Shown: positions 17,132-27,151, numbered from the stretch's first letter. The stretch: 44,692 bases of DNA from an uncultured Candidatus Melainabacteria bacterium (GCA_934717745.1 CAKUZB010000015.1:1-44692), one strand, 5' to 3'. Translations and numbers: made by a program. Notes: generated from the sequence alone by a model not told the origin.

Positions 17132-19702
17132 TTAAAAAAGATTTAATTGAGGTTCATCAACTTGAGGCAAGTTATTTTTCTTTGATGACAAGTTTTTTGA
17201 ATGATTCTTCTGTAATTTTTGCATTAATTCACTTGAACGTTCCAATACGGAAGTTGGCAAACCCGCCATTTTTGCTACTTGAATACCATAACTTTTGCTT
17301 GCACCACCTTGAACTATTTTACGTAAGAAAATAATTTCGCCGTCTTGTTCTGAAATTGTTATTCTATAATTTTTAATTTGCGGATAAGATTGAGTCATGA
17401 CGTTCAATTCATGGTAATGAGTTGCAAAAATACATCTTGCTTTCAATTTTGTTGCAATATATTCAGCAACAGCCCAAGCAATAGCAACGCCGTCATAAGT
17501 ACTCGTTCCACGACCAATTTCATCAAGTAAAATCAAACTTTTTTCAGTTGCAGAATTCAAAATATAGGCAGTTTCAATCATTTCAACCATAAATGTTGAT
17601 TGTCCCAGTGTTAAATCATCACTTGCACCAACACGAGTGAATATTTTATCTACAACACCTAATTTTACAGCATCTGCCGGAACATAAGAACCTATTTGAG
17701 CCATAAGAGCAATCAAAGCATTCTGACGCATATAAGTCGATTTACCTGCCATGTTTGGTCCGGTTAAAATCATAAATTGAGTTTTATCTAACGAATTTGC
17801 AGACAACTCTAAATCATTTGCAACATATTCACCCAAAGGTAAAATCAATTCTAATACCGGATGTCGACCATTTTTAACAACAAAATCATCACTTTCATCA
17901 ACCACAGGTCTTGAATAATTATTTTCTAAAGCAACCGTAGCAAAAGAATTCAAAACATCTAATTTTGCAATGTTTTCCGCCAAAATTCTAACATTTGAAA
18001 CAAATTCTTTTGCATAATCTTTAAAATCACAGAATAACTTATATTCAAGTTCTCTAGCCTTAAACTGTGCATTCAAAACTTCATCTTCGTGATGTTTTAA
18101 CTCATCTGTAATAAACCTTTCACCACCGGTAAGCGTTTGTTTTCTTATATATGTTTCAGGAACTAAATTCAAATATGAATTTGTTACCTCGATAAAATAA
18201 CCAAACACTTTATTGAAACCGATTTTTAAGTTTTTTATACCTGTTCTTTCTTTTTCTTGTTCTTCAAATGTTCTTAACCAGTTTTCACCACCTGTTAAAA
18301 GGTCATTTAAGTAATCAAGTTCACCATTTACACCCTCTTTAATTATCCCGCCTTCTTTCAATAGCATCGGAGGATTTTCTTGAATAGTTCTGTCAATAAT
18401 ATCAGCAAAATCTGACATTTCAGAAGCAAACTCTTTAACTTCATCAAATAAATCTGTATCAATTGTCGAAACAAATTCCAAAATTTCAGGCAAATGTTGC
18501 AACGAAATTTTTAGACCAATAAAATCCTTTGGACTAACAGAGCCGTTACTCAAGCGAGTTGCAAGCCTTTGAATATCATAAATTTGCTCTAGACATTCGG
18601 TTAAACCTAAACGAGTTTCTTCCAAATCAATAAGTTGAGCGACAAAATCTTGACGCTTGTTAATTAAAGAAATATCTTTTAAAGGCTGACAAATCCAAGA
18701 ACGCAAAAGTCTTGCACCCATATTTGTTTTTGTTTTGTCTAATGCCCACAATAAAGACCCGTACTTACTTTTTTCTCTTGCAGTTTCAACCAATTCGAGA
18801 TTTTTTCGAGTGGAAGAATCAATCAAAACATACTCTGACAAAACATAAGATGTAATTTCTTCAAATTTTGGAAAATTATCTTTTAAGGTTTCCCAAATGT
18901 AGCCCAAAACAGCCGCTGCCGCTCTAAAACCTAATCTGCAATCATCGTATCCAATTCCGTCTAAAGTCTGAATTTTTAATGCTGCTTTTAGATTATTTTT
19001 TGCAAAACTTTCATCAAAAATATTTCTTGGAACTCTTGAACAATTGTACATAGAAACAATTTCTTCCGGCAAATCAATAATTTCTTCCGGCACAATTTGA
19101 AACGGCATAATTTTTTGTTGAGCCGATGGTGCAATAATTTCTGAAGGTTTGACCCTTGCAAGTTCGGAAAGAATTAAATTATAAGGTGCTTGAGTAACCT
19201 TAAATTCGCCGGTTGAAATATCAGTATATGCAAATCCATAGTTATCAGATTTTTCATCTTTAAACATTGCACATATATAATTATTTTTATTTTGGTCTAA
19301 TAAATTACTTTCTGTTATAGTTCCGGCAGTTACAATTCTTGTAATACCTCTTTTTACAATACCTTTTGCTTGTTTTGGGTCTTCTAATTGTTCACAAATT
19401 GCAACTTTTATTCCCTTTTGAACAAGTTTTTCCAAATACACATCAACGGCTTTTGCAGGAATCCCAGCCAAAGGAATTTTTCCAATAACAGAACCACAAT
19501 CACGAGCAGTTAAAGTAATTTCAAGTTCTTTTGACATGCGAATAGCATCTTCAAAAAATGTTTCGTAAAAATCACCCATACGATAAAGCAAAATCTTATC
19601 TTGATGTTCTTGTTTAATTTCAAGATATTGTTGCATTGCAGGTGTTGCGTCTGAAATATTTACATCTATGCTTTTGATATGATTTACGATTTGAGTTGCC
19701 AT
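17132..19702 (-). CDS. mutS: DNA mismatch repair protein MutS
   Basis: Mismatch recognition ATPase, 856 aa, full length. The mismatch-reading Phe-x-Glu motif is at 45-47 (RMGDFYETF). The Walker A motif is GPNMAGKSTYMRQ in the C-terminal ATPase, followed by LTLGQSTFMVEM, LILLDEIGRGTSTYDG (Walker B) and FATHYHEL. The extreme C-terminus PQLNLF resembles a beta-clamp-binding peptide. An AGGAAG site precedes the ATG. mutL is not in this window. Confidence 0.98.
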   Translation of the reverse strand: MATQIVNHIKSIDVNISDATPAMQQYLEIKQEHQDKILLYRMGDFYETFFEDAIRMSKELEITLTARDCGSVIGKIPLAGIPAKAVDVYLEKLVQKGIKVAICEQLEDPKQAKGIVKRGITRIVTAGTITESNLLDQNKNNYICAMFKDEKSDNYGFAYTDISTGEFKVTQAPYNLILSELARVKPSEIIAPSAQQKIMPFQIVPEEIIDLPEEIVSMYNCSRVPRNIFDESFAKNNLKAALKIQTLDGIGYDDCRLGFRAAAAVLGYIWETLKDNFPKFEEITSYVLSEYVLIDSSTRKNLELVETAREKSKYGSLLWALDKTKTNMGARLLRSWICQPLKDISLINKRQDFVAQLIDLEETRLGLTECLEQIYDIQRLATRLSNGSVSPKDFIGLKISLQHLPEILEFVSTIDTDLFDEVKEFASEMSDFADIIDRTIQENPPMLLKEGGIIKEGVNGELDYLNDLLTGGENWLRTFEEQEKERTGIKNLKIGFNKVFGYFIEVTNSYLNLVPETYIRKQTLTGGERFITDELKHHEDEVLNAQFKARELEYKLFCDFKDYAKEFVSNVRILAENIAKLDVLNSFATVALENNYSRPVVDESDDFVVKNGRHPVLELILPLGEYVANDLELSANSLDKTQFMILTGPNMAGKSTYMRQNALIALMAQIGSYVPADAVKLGVVDKIFTRVGASDDLTLGQSTFMVEMIETAYILNSATEKSLILLDEIGRGTSTYDGVAIAWAVAEYIATKLKARCIFATHYHELNVMTQSYPQIKNYRITISEQDGEIIFLRKIVQGGASKSYGIQVAKMAGLPTSVLERSSELMQKLQKNHSKNLSSKKNNLPQVDEPQLNLF

Positions 19703-19760
19703 GAATTTAACTTCCTACTAAAATAATATCATGTAAAATTTAATGTAGGACAAAATAATC

Positions 19761-20369
19761 ATGGGTTGCTTAAAGAAAATTTTACAAATAATTATTTTAG
19801 CACTTGCTCTGGTAGGGTTCACATCTATTGGTGGCAAGGATTTTGTCGTAGAACAATATAATAAATATTTTGGTTCATCTCCTGAATCAATTTTAGAAAG
19901 AACAAACAAAATTGGAGATTTTTCTCAAATTTCAGAAGAATTTACAATTGATAAAACTGCCAGTGCCTTTGGTTATCAGGGAGTTTTAGCCGAACACAAC
20001 GCTTCAGGTCAAAAAATTATTGTTGTAAAATCAGGAAAAAATCCGATGCTTACAACCGAAGACTTCAAAACCGGAAATGTTGAAGATAAAGTTAATGGAT
20101 TAATCAGAAAATTCAAATATCAATCATTACAAGTTGATGATTTTACTATTCTAAAACAAGGAGAAATGAAAGCATTTGGACACAAAGTTCCATACGTAAG
20201 ATTTCGTGCAAAAGTAAACAAATTACCTATTGGAACAGTTGGTGGAATTATCTCCGCTGTTGACCTCGATAATGGCGAATCTCGAATGCTTGTGGCTCTA
20301 AACGAAAACAAAAAATATTCGCAATTAATTACAGAAGAATTTTTCAAAAAAGTTAAGATTACAAAATAG
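19761..20369 (+). CDS. Exported hypothetical protein
   Basis: 202 aa with a hydrophobic N-terminus (about 7-24) that could be a signal peptide or membrane anchor. The mature part is a mixed alpha/beta domain without a motif I recognise (VLAEHNASGQKIIVVKSGKN, FGHKVPYVRFRAKVNKLPIG). An AGGA site lies just before the ATG. It is divergent from mutS and followed by the phosphate transporter gene, with an 80-nt gap, so co-regulation is possible but unproven. Confidence 0.6.
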   Translation: MGCLKKILQIIILALALVGFTSIGGKDFVVEQYNKYFGSSPESILERTNKIGDFSQISEEFTIDKTASAFGYQGVLAEHNASGQKIIVVKSGKNPMLTTEDFKTGNVEDKVNGLIRKFKYQSLQVDDFTILKQGEMKAFGHKVPYVRFRAKVNKLPIGTVGGIISAVDLDNGESRMLVALNENKKYSQLITEEFFKKVKITK

Positions 20370-20448
20370 TAACATTATATTTACATAAATTTTTCTCTTT
20401 TCTAAAATGAAAGTGTACAAACTTGGAAGAATTTTAAAGGAGATTTTT

Positions 20449-22209
20449 ATGGATATATTTTCAATATTCACGCTACTCGGAGGTTTAGCGTTCTTTTTAT
20501 ATGGTATGAATGTCATGTCATCCGGACTTGAAAAAGTTGCCGGCGGTAAATTAGAAAAGATGTTAAAAGCAATGACATCTAACCCGTTCAAATCACTGGC
20601 ACTGGGGGCGGGAATTACCATAGCAATTCAATCTTCATCAGCATTAACAGTAATGCTTGTAGGTTTAGTTAACTCAGGAATTATGGAACTTGGACAAACA
20701 ATCGGTGTAATTATGGGGTCAAACATCGGTACAACCCTAACTGCTTGGATTTTGTCATTATCAGGTATTGAAAGTTCTAATTTCTTTTTAAGGTTATTAA
20801 AACCTGAATCATTTTCACCTATTATTGCCTTAATCGGTATTTTACTTATTATGGGTGCAAAAAGAGATAAAAGCAAAAGTGTCGGTGCAATTATGGTTGG
20901 TTTTGCAATCCTTATGTACGGCATGCAATTAATGTCAGGGGCAATGAAACCACTAGCAGACATGCCTGAATTCACACAAATTTTAACAGCCTTTGCAAAC
21001 CCTATTTTTGGTGTTCTTATGGGTACTATTTTTACAGGTATTATCCAAAGTTCTGCCGCTTCTGTCGGTGTTTTACAAGCCTTGTCTATGACAGGTGGTA
21101 TCACTTACGGAATGGCTATTCCAATTATTATGGGACAAAACATCGGTACTTGCGTTACTGCGTTAATTTCTAGTATCGGCGTTAGCACTAATGCAAAGAG
21201 AGTATCTATCGTTCACATTTCATTTAACGTTATTGGGACTTTAGTATTTTTAGTAATTTTCTATGGTTTAGATGCAGTATTCCATTTTGCATTTAAAACC
21301 TCGTCAATTAACCCTGTAGGTGTTGCGTTCTGCCACACAATCTTTAACGTTGCAACAACATTTATGTTAATTCCTTTCACAAAACAATTGGAAAAAATTG
21401 CAGTTTGGGCTGTAAAAGAAAAAGTTGGCAGAGACGAAGCACCGGTATTTTTAGACGAAAGACTTTTAATTACTCCATCATTTGCTATTGTTGAATGTAA
21501 AAGTCTAACTGGCACAATGGGTATTATGGCTAAGAAAAACTTCTTCCGTTCTTTGAAAATGATTAACAAATTCAGCGAAAAACGTTTGGAAAAAATCTTA
21601 CGTAAAGAACCAAGAATTGATATGTATGAAGATAAATTAGGCTCATTCTTAGTAAAACTTTCAAACAAGAATCTTGCAGAAGAAGATAGCAGAGAAGTTT
21701 CAAAATTACTTCATGCAATCAGCGACTTTGAAAGAATTGGCGATCATGCAGTAAATATTCTTAAAGTTGCAAGGGAAATGAACGAAAAACATCTTGAATT
21801 TTCTCCTATAGCAAAAGAAGAATTAAAACAAGTTGTAAATGCGTTATCTGAAATTATGGATATAACAACCGAAGCGTTTACAGAAGATGATATAGAAAAA
21901 GCAAAACGTGTTGAACCGTTAGAACAAGTTATCGATATTTTAATTTCAGAAGCAAAAAACAAGCATATAGAACGATTGCAAAAAGGCGAATGTACAATTG
22001 AATTAGGTTTTATGCTTACTGAAGTTTTAAACAACATCGAAAGAGTTTCAGACCACTGTTCAAACATTGCGGCTTGTATGATTCAAATCAATCAATCATC
22101 ATTTGACAGACACCAATACTTAAATAACATTAAAAGTACAGGTGAAGAAGCATTTGAAAAATTGTTTGAAGAATATAAAGCAAAATATATTACAAATTCA
22201 CAAGCATAA
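20449..22209 (+). CDS. Na/Pi cotransporter family protein with C-terminal PhoU-like domain
   Basis: 586 aa. The N-terminal half has two inverted membrane repeats, each with the QSSS/QSSA signature of NptA/SLC34 transporters (IAIQSSSALTVMLVGLV and GIIQSSAASVGVLQALS). Each is followed by a GxNIGT motif (MGSNIGTTLTAW and MGQNIGTCVTAL). The C-terminal third (about 370-580) is helical and PhoU-like (ISDFERIGDHAVNI and NNIERVSDHCSNIA). I chose the ATG at 20449 (AAAGGAG 7 nt upstream) over the in-frame ATG at 20407. It probably takes up or exports phosphate and senses metal or phosphate through the PhoU-like part. Confidence 0.88.
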   Translation: MDIFSIFTLLGGLAFFLYGMNVMSSGLEKVAGGKLEKMLKAMTSNPFKSLALGAGITIAIQSSSALTVMLVGLVNSGIMELGQTIGVIMGSNIGTTLTAWILSLSGIESSNFFLRLLKPESFSPIIALIGILLIMGAKRDKSKSVGAIMVGFAILMYGMQLMSGAMKPLADMPEFTQILTAFANPIFGVLMGTIFTGIIQSSAASVGVLQALSMTGGITYGMAIPIIMGQNIGTCVTALISSIGVSTNAKRVSIVHISFNVIGTLVFLVIFYGLDAVFHFAFKTSSINPVGVAFCHTIFNVATTFMLIPFTKQLEKIAVWAVKEKVGRDEAPVFLDERLLITPSFAIVECKSLTGTMGIMAKKNFFRSLKMINKFSEKRLEKILRKEPRIDMYEDKLGSFLVKLSNKNLAEEDSREVSKLLHAISDFERIGDHAVNILKVAREMNEKHLEFSPIAKEELKQVVNALSEIMDITTEAFTEDDIEKAKRVEPLEQVIDILISEAKNKHIERLQKGECTIELGFMLTEVLNNIERVSDHCSNIAACMIQINQSSFDRHQYLNNIKSTGEEAFEKLFEEYKAKYITNSQA

Positions 22210-22210
22210 A

Positions 22211-22510
22211 TTACTTAAGATAATTTGTAATAATATTCATAATATCAAATTTTGAATGTAATCCGCTAAAGCGATGAATTTCTTTTCCATCTTTGAGGAT
22301 TACAAACGAAGGTAAAGAGGAAATAGAGAACTTTTGAGCAAGTTCTCTATTTTCGTCTGTATTAACTTTGCCAATCCAAACTTTTTCTAATTCTTCTAAG
22401 ATAGGTTCTTGGCGAGTACAATAACCACACCAATCTGTAAAAAATTCGATTACCTTTAACCCCTTTTTAGTTTTTTCCTCAAAATTTGTTTTATCAAGTT
22501 CAGTTATCAT
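22211..22510 (-). CDS. Thioredoxin-like protein
   Basis: 99 aa, single thioredoxin fold, cytosolic. The active site is WCGYC (27-31) instead of the classic WCGPC. The cis-Pro loop ISSLPSFVIL and the C-terminal FSGLHSKFD are conserved. The Tyr between the cysteines will shift the redox potential relative to TrxA and resembles glutaredoxin-type spacing residues. The gene is tail to tail with the phosphate transporter (1-nt gap). Its ribosome site lies in a hairpin (see 22511-22562). Confidence 0.88.
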   Translation of the reverse strand: MITELDKTNFEEKTKKGLKVIEFFTDWCGYCTRQEPILEELEKVWIGKVNTDENRELAQKFSISSLPSFVILKDGKEIHRFSGLHSKFDIMNIITNYLK

Positions 22511-22562
22511 AAAAAATTACTCCTTTTTGATGTAATTATAAAAATTAATCAAAAAAGAGTAA
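22511..22562 (-). terminator. Hairpin that is both ddh terminator and cover of the thioredoxin ribosome site
   Basis: Two 15-nt arms (22548-22562 and 22517-22531) pair with a single G-U pair around a 16-nt loop and are followed by six T on the minus strand. The 3' arm contains AAGGAG, the Shine-Dalgarno site of the thioredoxin gene. The T run ends right before its ATG. Confidence 0.7.
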
Positions 22563-22591
22563 TTCGACGATTAGATAATTTTAGATACTAA

Positions 22592-23572
22592 TTATAGCAT
22601 TGTACTTCTTAGTTCTTCTCCTGATTTAGGGCTAAGGTAAGCAGGAGCAATATCAAAAATGGTGATACAACCGGTTCTACCTTCTTTAGCCATTTTGTTT
22701 ACGGCTCTTGCAAATGCAACTAAAGCACTTGAAGTAAATTCAGGATTTGAATCAAGTCTTAAACTATATTGAATTGTGTGAGTATTTTCTTTATCAAAAC
22801 CTGTTTTACCGTTTCTTATTACAAAACCACCATGAGGAATACCTTTGTGATTTCTCATCAATTCTTCTTCGCTGATGAAGTTTACAGTTGTATCATATTC
22901 ATCAAAATAATTTGGCATAGTTACAATTTCTTTTTCAACACGTTTTGCATCAGCACCATCTTCAAGAACTACATAACATTCTCTTGTATGTTTTTCTCTT
23001 GTTGTAAGAACAGGAGATTCACCGTTTTTAATACGTTCAAGAACACTCTCAACAGGAACAGTATACTGTCTTGCATCTTTAACTCCTTCAATTCTTCTGA
23101 TAGCATCTGAATGTCCTTGACTAACACCTCTGCCCCAAAAAGTATAATCATTACCTTCAGGTAAAATTGCATTTGCATACATTCTGTTTAATGAGAACAA
23201 ACCAGGATCCCAGCCTACTGAAATCAATGCTAAGTTATTATTTTCTTTTGCTGATTTATCAACATTTGCAAAGTGTTGAGGAATTTTTGCGTGAGTATCA
23301 AAACTATCTACAACATTGAACATTTTTGCATATTTTGGAGTTTGAACAGGTAAATCTGTAGCACTACCGCCACAAATAATTAAAACATCAATTTTACCTT
23401 TCCAATTTTCAATTTCATCTGCAGAAACAACAGGAATATTATCAGTTCTTAATTTAACCTCTTTAGGATTTCTACGAGTAAAAACTACCGCCAATTCAAC
23501 ATCAGGATTTTGTCTAACAGCACTCTCTACTCCTTTACCAAGATTACCATAACCTAAAATACCAATTTTCAT
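22592..23572 (-). CDS. ddh: meso-Diaminopimelate D-dehydrogenase
   Basis: NADPH-dependent one-step amination of L-tetrahydrodipicolinate to meso-DAP, feeding lysine and peptidoglycan synthesis. 326 aa, usual length. The nucleotide-binding motif is GILGYGNLGKGVE (3-15). Family regions VVDSFDTHAKIPQH, SVGWDPGLFSLNR, FWGRGVSQGHSDAIRRIEGV and NHKGIPHGGFVIR are present. An AAGGGGG site precedes the ATG. It indicates the short dehydrogenase variant of the DAP pathway. Confidence 0.95.
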   Translation of the reverse strand: MKIGILGYGNLGKGVESAVRQNPDVELAVVFTRRNPKEVKLRTDNIPVVSADEIENWKGKIDVLIICGGSATDLPVQTPKYAKMFNVVDSFDTHAKIPQHFANVDKSAKENNNLALISVGWDPGLFSLNRMYANAILPEGNDYTFWGRGVSQGHSDAIRRIEGVKDARQYTVPVESVLERIKNGESPVLTTREKHTRECYVVLEDGADAKRVEKEIVTMPNYFDEYDTTVNFISEEELMRNHKGIPHGGFVIRNGKTGFDKENTHTIQYSLRLDSNPEFTSSALVAFARAVNKMAKEGRTGCITIFDIAPAYLSPKSGEELRSTML

Positions 23573-23730
23573 ATTTCCCCCTTTTGGTCATTATGTATAT
23601 TTTACAAAAATAATATTACAACAATATTTTTATTTTTTTTCAAACTTTATATAATCTTAATTTGAAAATAAATTTACAATTTGTGTTATTATATAGAATG
23701 CAGATATAAACAATAGAAAGGATATAAATT

Positions 23731-24240
23731 ATGATTAACCCTGAATTAGAACAAATTATCAACGAACAAATTAATAAAGAATTGTACTCTGAATACTTAT
23801 ACTTAGGCATGAAATTTTTCTTCGAAGACCTAAACCTACAAGGTTTCGTAAACTGGTTTGACGTACAAGTACAAGAAGAACATGCTCATGCTGTTGGTTT
23901 TATGAACTACTTAACAGAACGTGGTGGCAATGTAAAACTTATGACAATTGATGCACCGGAAGTTAAAGGAAAAACTCCATTAGAAGTATTTGAACAAGTT
24001 TTAGAACACGAAGAATATGTTACGTCTTTAATCAACGGTGTTGCAGATGTTGCAGACAAAGTAAAAGACAGAGCAGCACTATCTTTCATTGATTGGTATA
24101 TAAAAGAACAAGTTGAAGAAGAAGCAAACGTTGGTAACGTTTTAAAGACATTAAAACTTATCGGTGATGACAAAAAAGCATTATTAATGTTCGATAAAGA
24201 CCTTGCAACCAGAACTTTTGTTGCACCGGTAATTGGATAG
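23731..24240 (+). CDS. ftn: Bacterial non-heme ferritin
   Basis: Iron-storage protein, 169 aa, four-helix bundle. Ferroxidase ligands are visible at Glu17, Glu50 and His53 (INKELYSEYLYLG; VQEEHAHA), with further acids in EHEEYVTSLI and KEQVEEEANV. An AAAGG site precedes the ATG, and a -10-like TAGAAT lies upstream. The flavodiiron gene follows after 13 nt, forming an iron and oxygen/NO detoxification operon. Confidence 0.95.
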   Translation: MINPELEQIINEQINKELYSEYLYLGMKFFFEDLNLQGFVNWFDVQVQEEHAHAVGFMNYLTERGGNVKLMTIDAPEVKGKTPLEVFEQVLEHEEYVTSLINGVADVADKVKDRAALSFIDWYIKEQVEEEANVGNVLKTLKLIGDDKKALLMFDKDLATRTFVAPVIG

Positions 24241-24253
24241 TAAGGAGTAAAAG

Positions 24254-25462
24254 ATGTATAATTATAGGAAAATTGAAGAAGATTTATATAGAATTGGCGT
24301 TTCTGACAGAAAATTAACATTATTTGAAGCAATTTACCCACTAACTCATGGTGTTGCTTACAATTCATACATTTTAACCGACGAAAAAATCGCTTTAATC
24401 GACACAGTTGATGAACACTGTGCAAAACATTTTTTTGAAAACCTAAAAGCAATTTTAAACGGCAGAAATATTGATTATTTAATCATTCAACACATGGAGC
24501 CTGACCATGCAGGACTAATTCAAGAAGTTTTGGAAAAATATCCAAATGTAGAAGTAGTTTGCTCTCAAAAAGCAAATGATATGATGAAACAATTCTTTAA
24601 TATAAAAGAAAGTACTAAATTCAAAATCATAAAAGAAAACGACACATTATCTTTAGGTAAACACGAATTACATTTTGTTGCAGCACCAATGGTTCACTGG
24701 CCGGAAGTAATGATTACGTACGATAGCACAAATAAAACATTATTCTCTGCTGACGCTTTCGGTTCTTTTGGTTCTGTAGACGGAAATATTTCAGATAAAG
24801 AAGTAACAATTGATGAAGCATATCTTGATGAAGCACGCAGATATTACACTAATATCGTAGGCAAATATGGAGTTCAAGTGCAAAATGTACTTAAAAAAGC
24901 ATCTTCACTTGACATAAAAAGAATTTGCCCGCTTCATGGTTTAATTCTTGAAGAAAATATTCCAATGTTTATTGAAAAATACGACAAATGGTCAAAATAT
25001 GAACCTGAAGAAAAAGGAGTCGTTATCGCTTATTCATCAATCTACGGCGGAACTGAAAATGCAATGGAAGTTCTTGCAACAAAACTTGCCGAAAATGGAA
25101 TTAAAAATATCAAAATGTACGATACTTCAATAACACACAATTCTTACATTTTGGCAGAAATGTTCAAATATTCACACATAGTTTTAGCAGGAAACACATA
25201 CAATAACGGTATTTTCGTAACAATGGATAATTTAATTCAATCTGTTGTTGCTCACAATTTAAAAAATAGAAAATATGCTATAATTCAAAACGGAACTTGG
25301 GCAGTAAACTGTGGTTCTGCAATGAAAGAAGCACTTCTAAAACTTGGAGGAACAGAAATTATCAACGAAGATTTAACAACCATAAAATCAACACTTCAAG
25401 AAAACCAAACTGAAGAAGTAGAAGCATTAGCAAAAAAAATTGCGGACTCAATTAACGCATAA
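24254..25462 (+). CDS. fprA: Flavodiiron protein (FprA/A-type, O2/NO reductase)
   Basis: 402 aa. The N-terminal metallo-beta-lactamase-like domain carries diiron ligands H80-x-E82-x-D84-H85 (IQHMEPDHAG), His in MVHWPEVM, Asp in SADAFGSFG and His in CPLHGLI. The C-terminal flavodoxin domain (about 255-400) binds FMN (YSSIYGGTENAMEVL). It has no rubredoxin tail, so electrons must come from a separate partner. It reduces O2 to water or NO to N2O in anaerobes. A GGAG site precedes the ATG; it is cotranscribed with ferritin. Confidence 0.96.
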   Translation: MYNYRKIEEDLYRIGVSDRKLTLFEAIYPLTHGVAYNSYILTDEKIALIDTVDEHCAKHFFENLKAILNGRNIDYLIIQHMEPDHAGLIQEVLEKYPNVEVVCSQKANDMMKQFFNIKESTKFKIIKENDTLSLGKHELHFVAAPMVHWPEVMITYDSTNKTLFSADAFGSFGSVDGNISDKEVTIDEAYLDEARRYYTNIVGKYGVQVQNVLKKASSLDIKRICPLHGLILEENIPMFIEKYDKWSKYEPEEKGVVIAYSSIYGGTENAMEVLATKLAENGIKNIKMYDTSITHNSYILAEMFKYSHIVLAGNTYNNGIFVTMDNLIQSVVAHNLKNRKYAIIQNGTWAVNCGSAMKEALLKLGGTEIINEDLTTIKSTLQENQTEEVEALAKKIADSINA

Positions 25463-25480
25463 ACGTTAAATTAAAAGTAT

Positions 25481-25516
25481 GAGCGGGACTTTTCGAAACT
25501 TCGAAAAGTCCCGCTC
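25481..25516 (+). terminator. Terminator of the ftn-fprA operon
   Basis: There is a perfect 16-bp inverted repeat (25481-25496 with 25501-25516) with a 4-nt loop, followed by CTTTT. Confidence 0.8.
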
Positions 25517-25541
25517 TCTTTTATATATTAAAATTTTAATC

Positions 25542-25566
25542 AAAAAAAAAGGGGACTTAATGTCCC
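25542..25566 (-). terminator. Terminator of the 25637-26809 gene
   Basis: On the minus strand GGGAC and GTCCC (25562-25566 with 25552-25556) form a stem with a 5-nt loop, followed by a C and a run of about nine T. Confidence 0.75.
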
Positions 25567-25636
25567 ACGTGTTAATGTTGTCATGTGTTTATTAATGTTT
25601 GTCATAAAATAACTTAATATCCAAATCTCATTCTAA

Positions 25637-26809
25637 TTAAATATCGGCTTTTGCCTTTAGCATTCCTGCTTTTAAACCTTGTGCCAAATCAGAGCGACCA
25701 TTTTTTTCGTAAATCTTAGCCATTGAATCTAAAAACTTCATACTGTCAATGTTTGACGCTTTAGCGATTGAGTTACCTGTATTTTGAACAGGTCTATTAA
25801 TATTCAAATTATTATTAATTGGGTTATTAACTCTTGAACCAACAGTAGACATTGTTCTCATTTGAGGTTTAGCCACTGATGATGTAGAACTTGCTACTTG
25901 AGGTGCTACTTGAGGAGTAACCGATTTTTGCAACATTGTATTATCTGCTGACATATATGGGTTTCTAGAACTTGATTTATATGCTCTTAAGCCATAACCC
26001 GCATTTGCATTAACCATTGGTCTTACAGGTGTTACAGGTTGCTCTTTTGGTGCAAAATTTGGAACAGCAGAATTGTTCAATGACATTGCTTCAGAAATAC
26101 CTCTATTCATTGACAAATCTTTGTATAGATTCATTTCACGTTCTTTTAAACTTTGAGTAAGCCCGATAACAGTTTCCGGTTCATCTTTTTTGAATAATTT
26201 AATTCCGCAGAATAAAATAATACCAATTAAACCGGCAGTGATGATGTTTGAGATATTACCTTGAGAAAGAATATTTTTGATTTTTGCCAATAGGCCTAAA
26301 CCGGCAAAACCATCTTCTTCATCTAAATCATCAATATCATCATTGTAAACAGGCATATAAGAATCTACAGGTGAAGCAAGTTCAATTGACTCTTTTTTTG
26401 TTTTTTTATGTTTTTTTGTCGGAGTGATAACTGATTGAGTTGATAAAACTTCATTTTTTTCAGGTTCAACGTTAACCGCAGAATTTGAAATATTTCTTGC
26501 TTTAATACTAATATTTAAAGCATTACTGCCAACTTCTTCAACCATAACGCTATCAACTTCAGCAGCATTTTTGTAAACAGTATTTAATGATTTTGCAGGT
26601 TTAATATTTTTCAATGTCAAAATCATATTGTCTGATGATTGAATAGTTCTTTTTACATCAACATCAGTATCAGTATTCAAAGTGATATTATAAGTACTTT
26701 TTAAAGAATCAATTTGAATAGCATTTAAAGTATTACTCTTCTCTGTTGACGCATTTGCTGTTAACACAGTCATTGATAAAATCATTAATGTTGTGATTAA
26801 GCGTTTCAC
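25637..26809 (-). CDS. Exported/membrane hypothetical protein with AMIN-like N-terminal domain
   Basis: 390 aa, GTG start supported by GGGGTGG upstream. A signal peptide (about 1-20, ending ANA) is followed by a beta-rich segment (about 25-115: IQIDSLKSTYNITLNTDTDV, NMILTLKNIKPAKSLN) that resembles AMIN-type cell-wall-binding domains. A low-complexity linker and a single membrane segment near 195-212 (IITAGLIGIILFCGIKLF) come next. The cytosolic part is Asn/Pro/Ser-rich and ends in a conserved-looking helix (MAKIYEKNGRSDLAQGLKAGM). It may link envelope and cytosol; no precise function is seen. Confidence 0.6.
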   Translation of the reverse strand: MKRLITTLMILSMTVLTANASTEKSNTLNAIQIDSLKSTYNITLNTDTDVDVKRTIQSSDNMILTLKNIKPAKSLNTVYKNAAEVDSVMVEEVGSNALNISIKARNISNSAVNVEPEKNEVLSTQSVITPTKKHKKTKKESIELASPVDSYMPVYNDDIDDLDEEDGFAGLGLLAKIKNILSQGNISNIITAGLIGIILFCGIKLFKKDEPETVIGLTQSLKEREMNLYKDLSMNRGISEAMSLNNSAVPNFAPKEQPVTPVRPMVNANAGYGLRAYKSSSRNPYMSADNTMLQKSVTPQVAPQVASSTSSVAKPQMRTMSTVGSRVNNPINNNLNINRPVQNTGNSIAKASNIDSMKFLDSMAKIYEKNGRSDLAQGLKAGMLKAKADI

Positions 26810-27150
26810 AATTCCACCCCTTTTTAGTAGTCCATTAACACATCTTTTGATGTCTTTCCTTTTGACATTACTAGTTTATATGTTTTTTGCTTTTAGAACA
26901 TCAATCTCTGGATTGAAGTTTGAACATTTTTTAATAGACCAAAAGATCAATAAAAATTTGAAAGCAAATTTTATTACTCTCTTAGGGGTTCATCGTGGTA
27001 TAATTTTCCAATGAATACTTAAAAAAAAAACATTATTTAGGTTTAATATTATCTACATAATTTTTAATTTATACATTTAATATTTGAACAATCTTTGTAT
27101 TCTTCCAATCTAAAAATTTTAAAAAATACATAAAAAAATATATTTAAACA
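26810..27150. other. AT-rich intergenic region with no recognisable gene
   Basis: This stretch separates the GTG-started gene (minus) from the tRNA-Gly transcription unit (plus). It must hold the minus-strand promoter, but I see no unambiguous -35/-10 pair. A short open frame on the plus strand at 26793-27014 looks like chance. Confidence 0.5.
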
Positions 27151-27151
27151 T

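Noticed and set aside
26793..27014. 73-codon open frame on the plus strand
   Set aside because: It overlaps the start of the GTG-initiated gene in antisense and has no ribosome site; its hydrophobicity reflects base composition.
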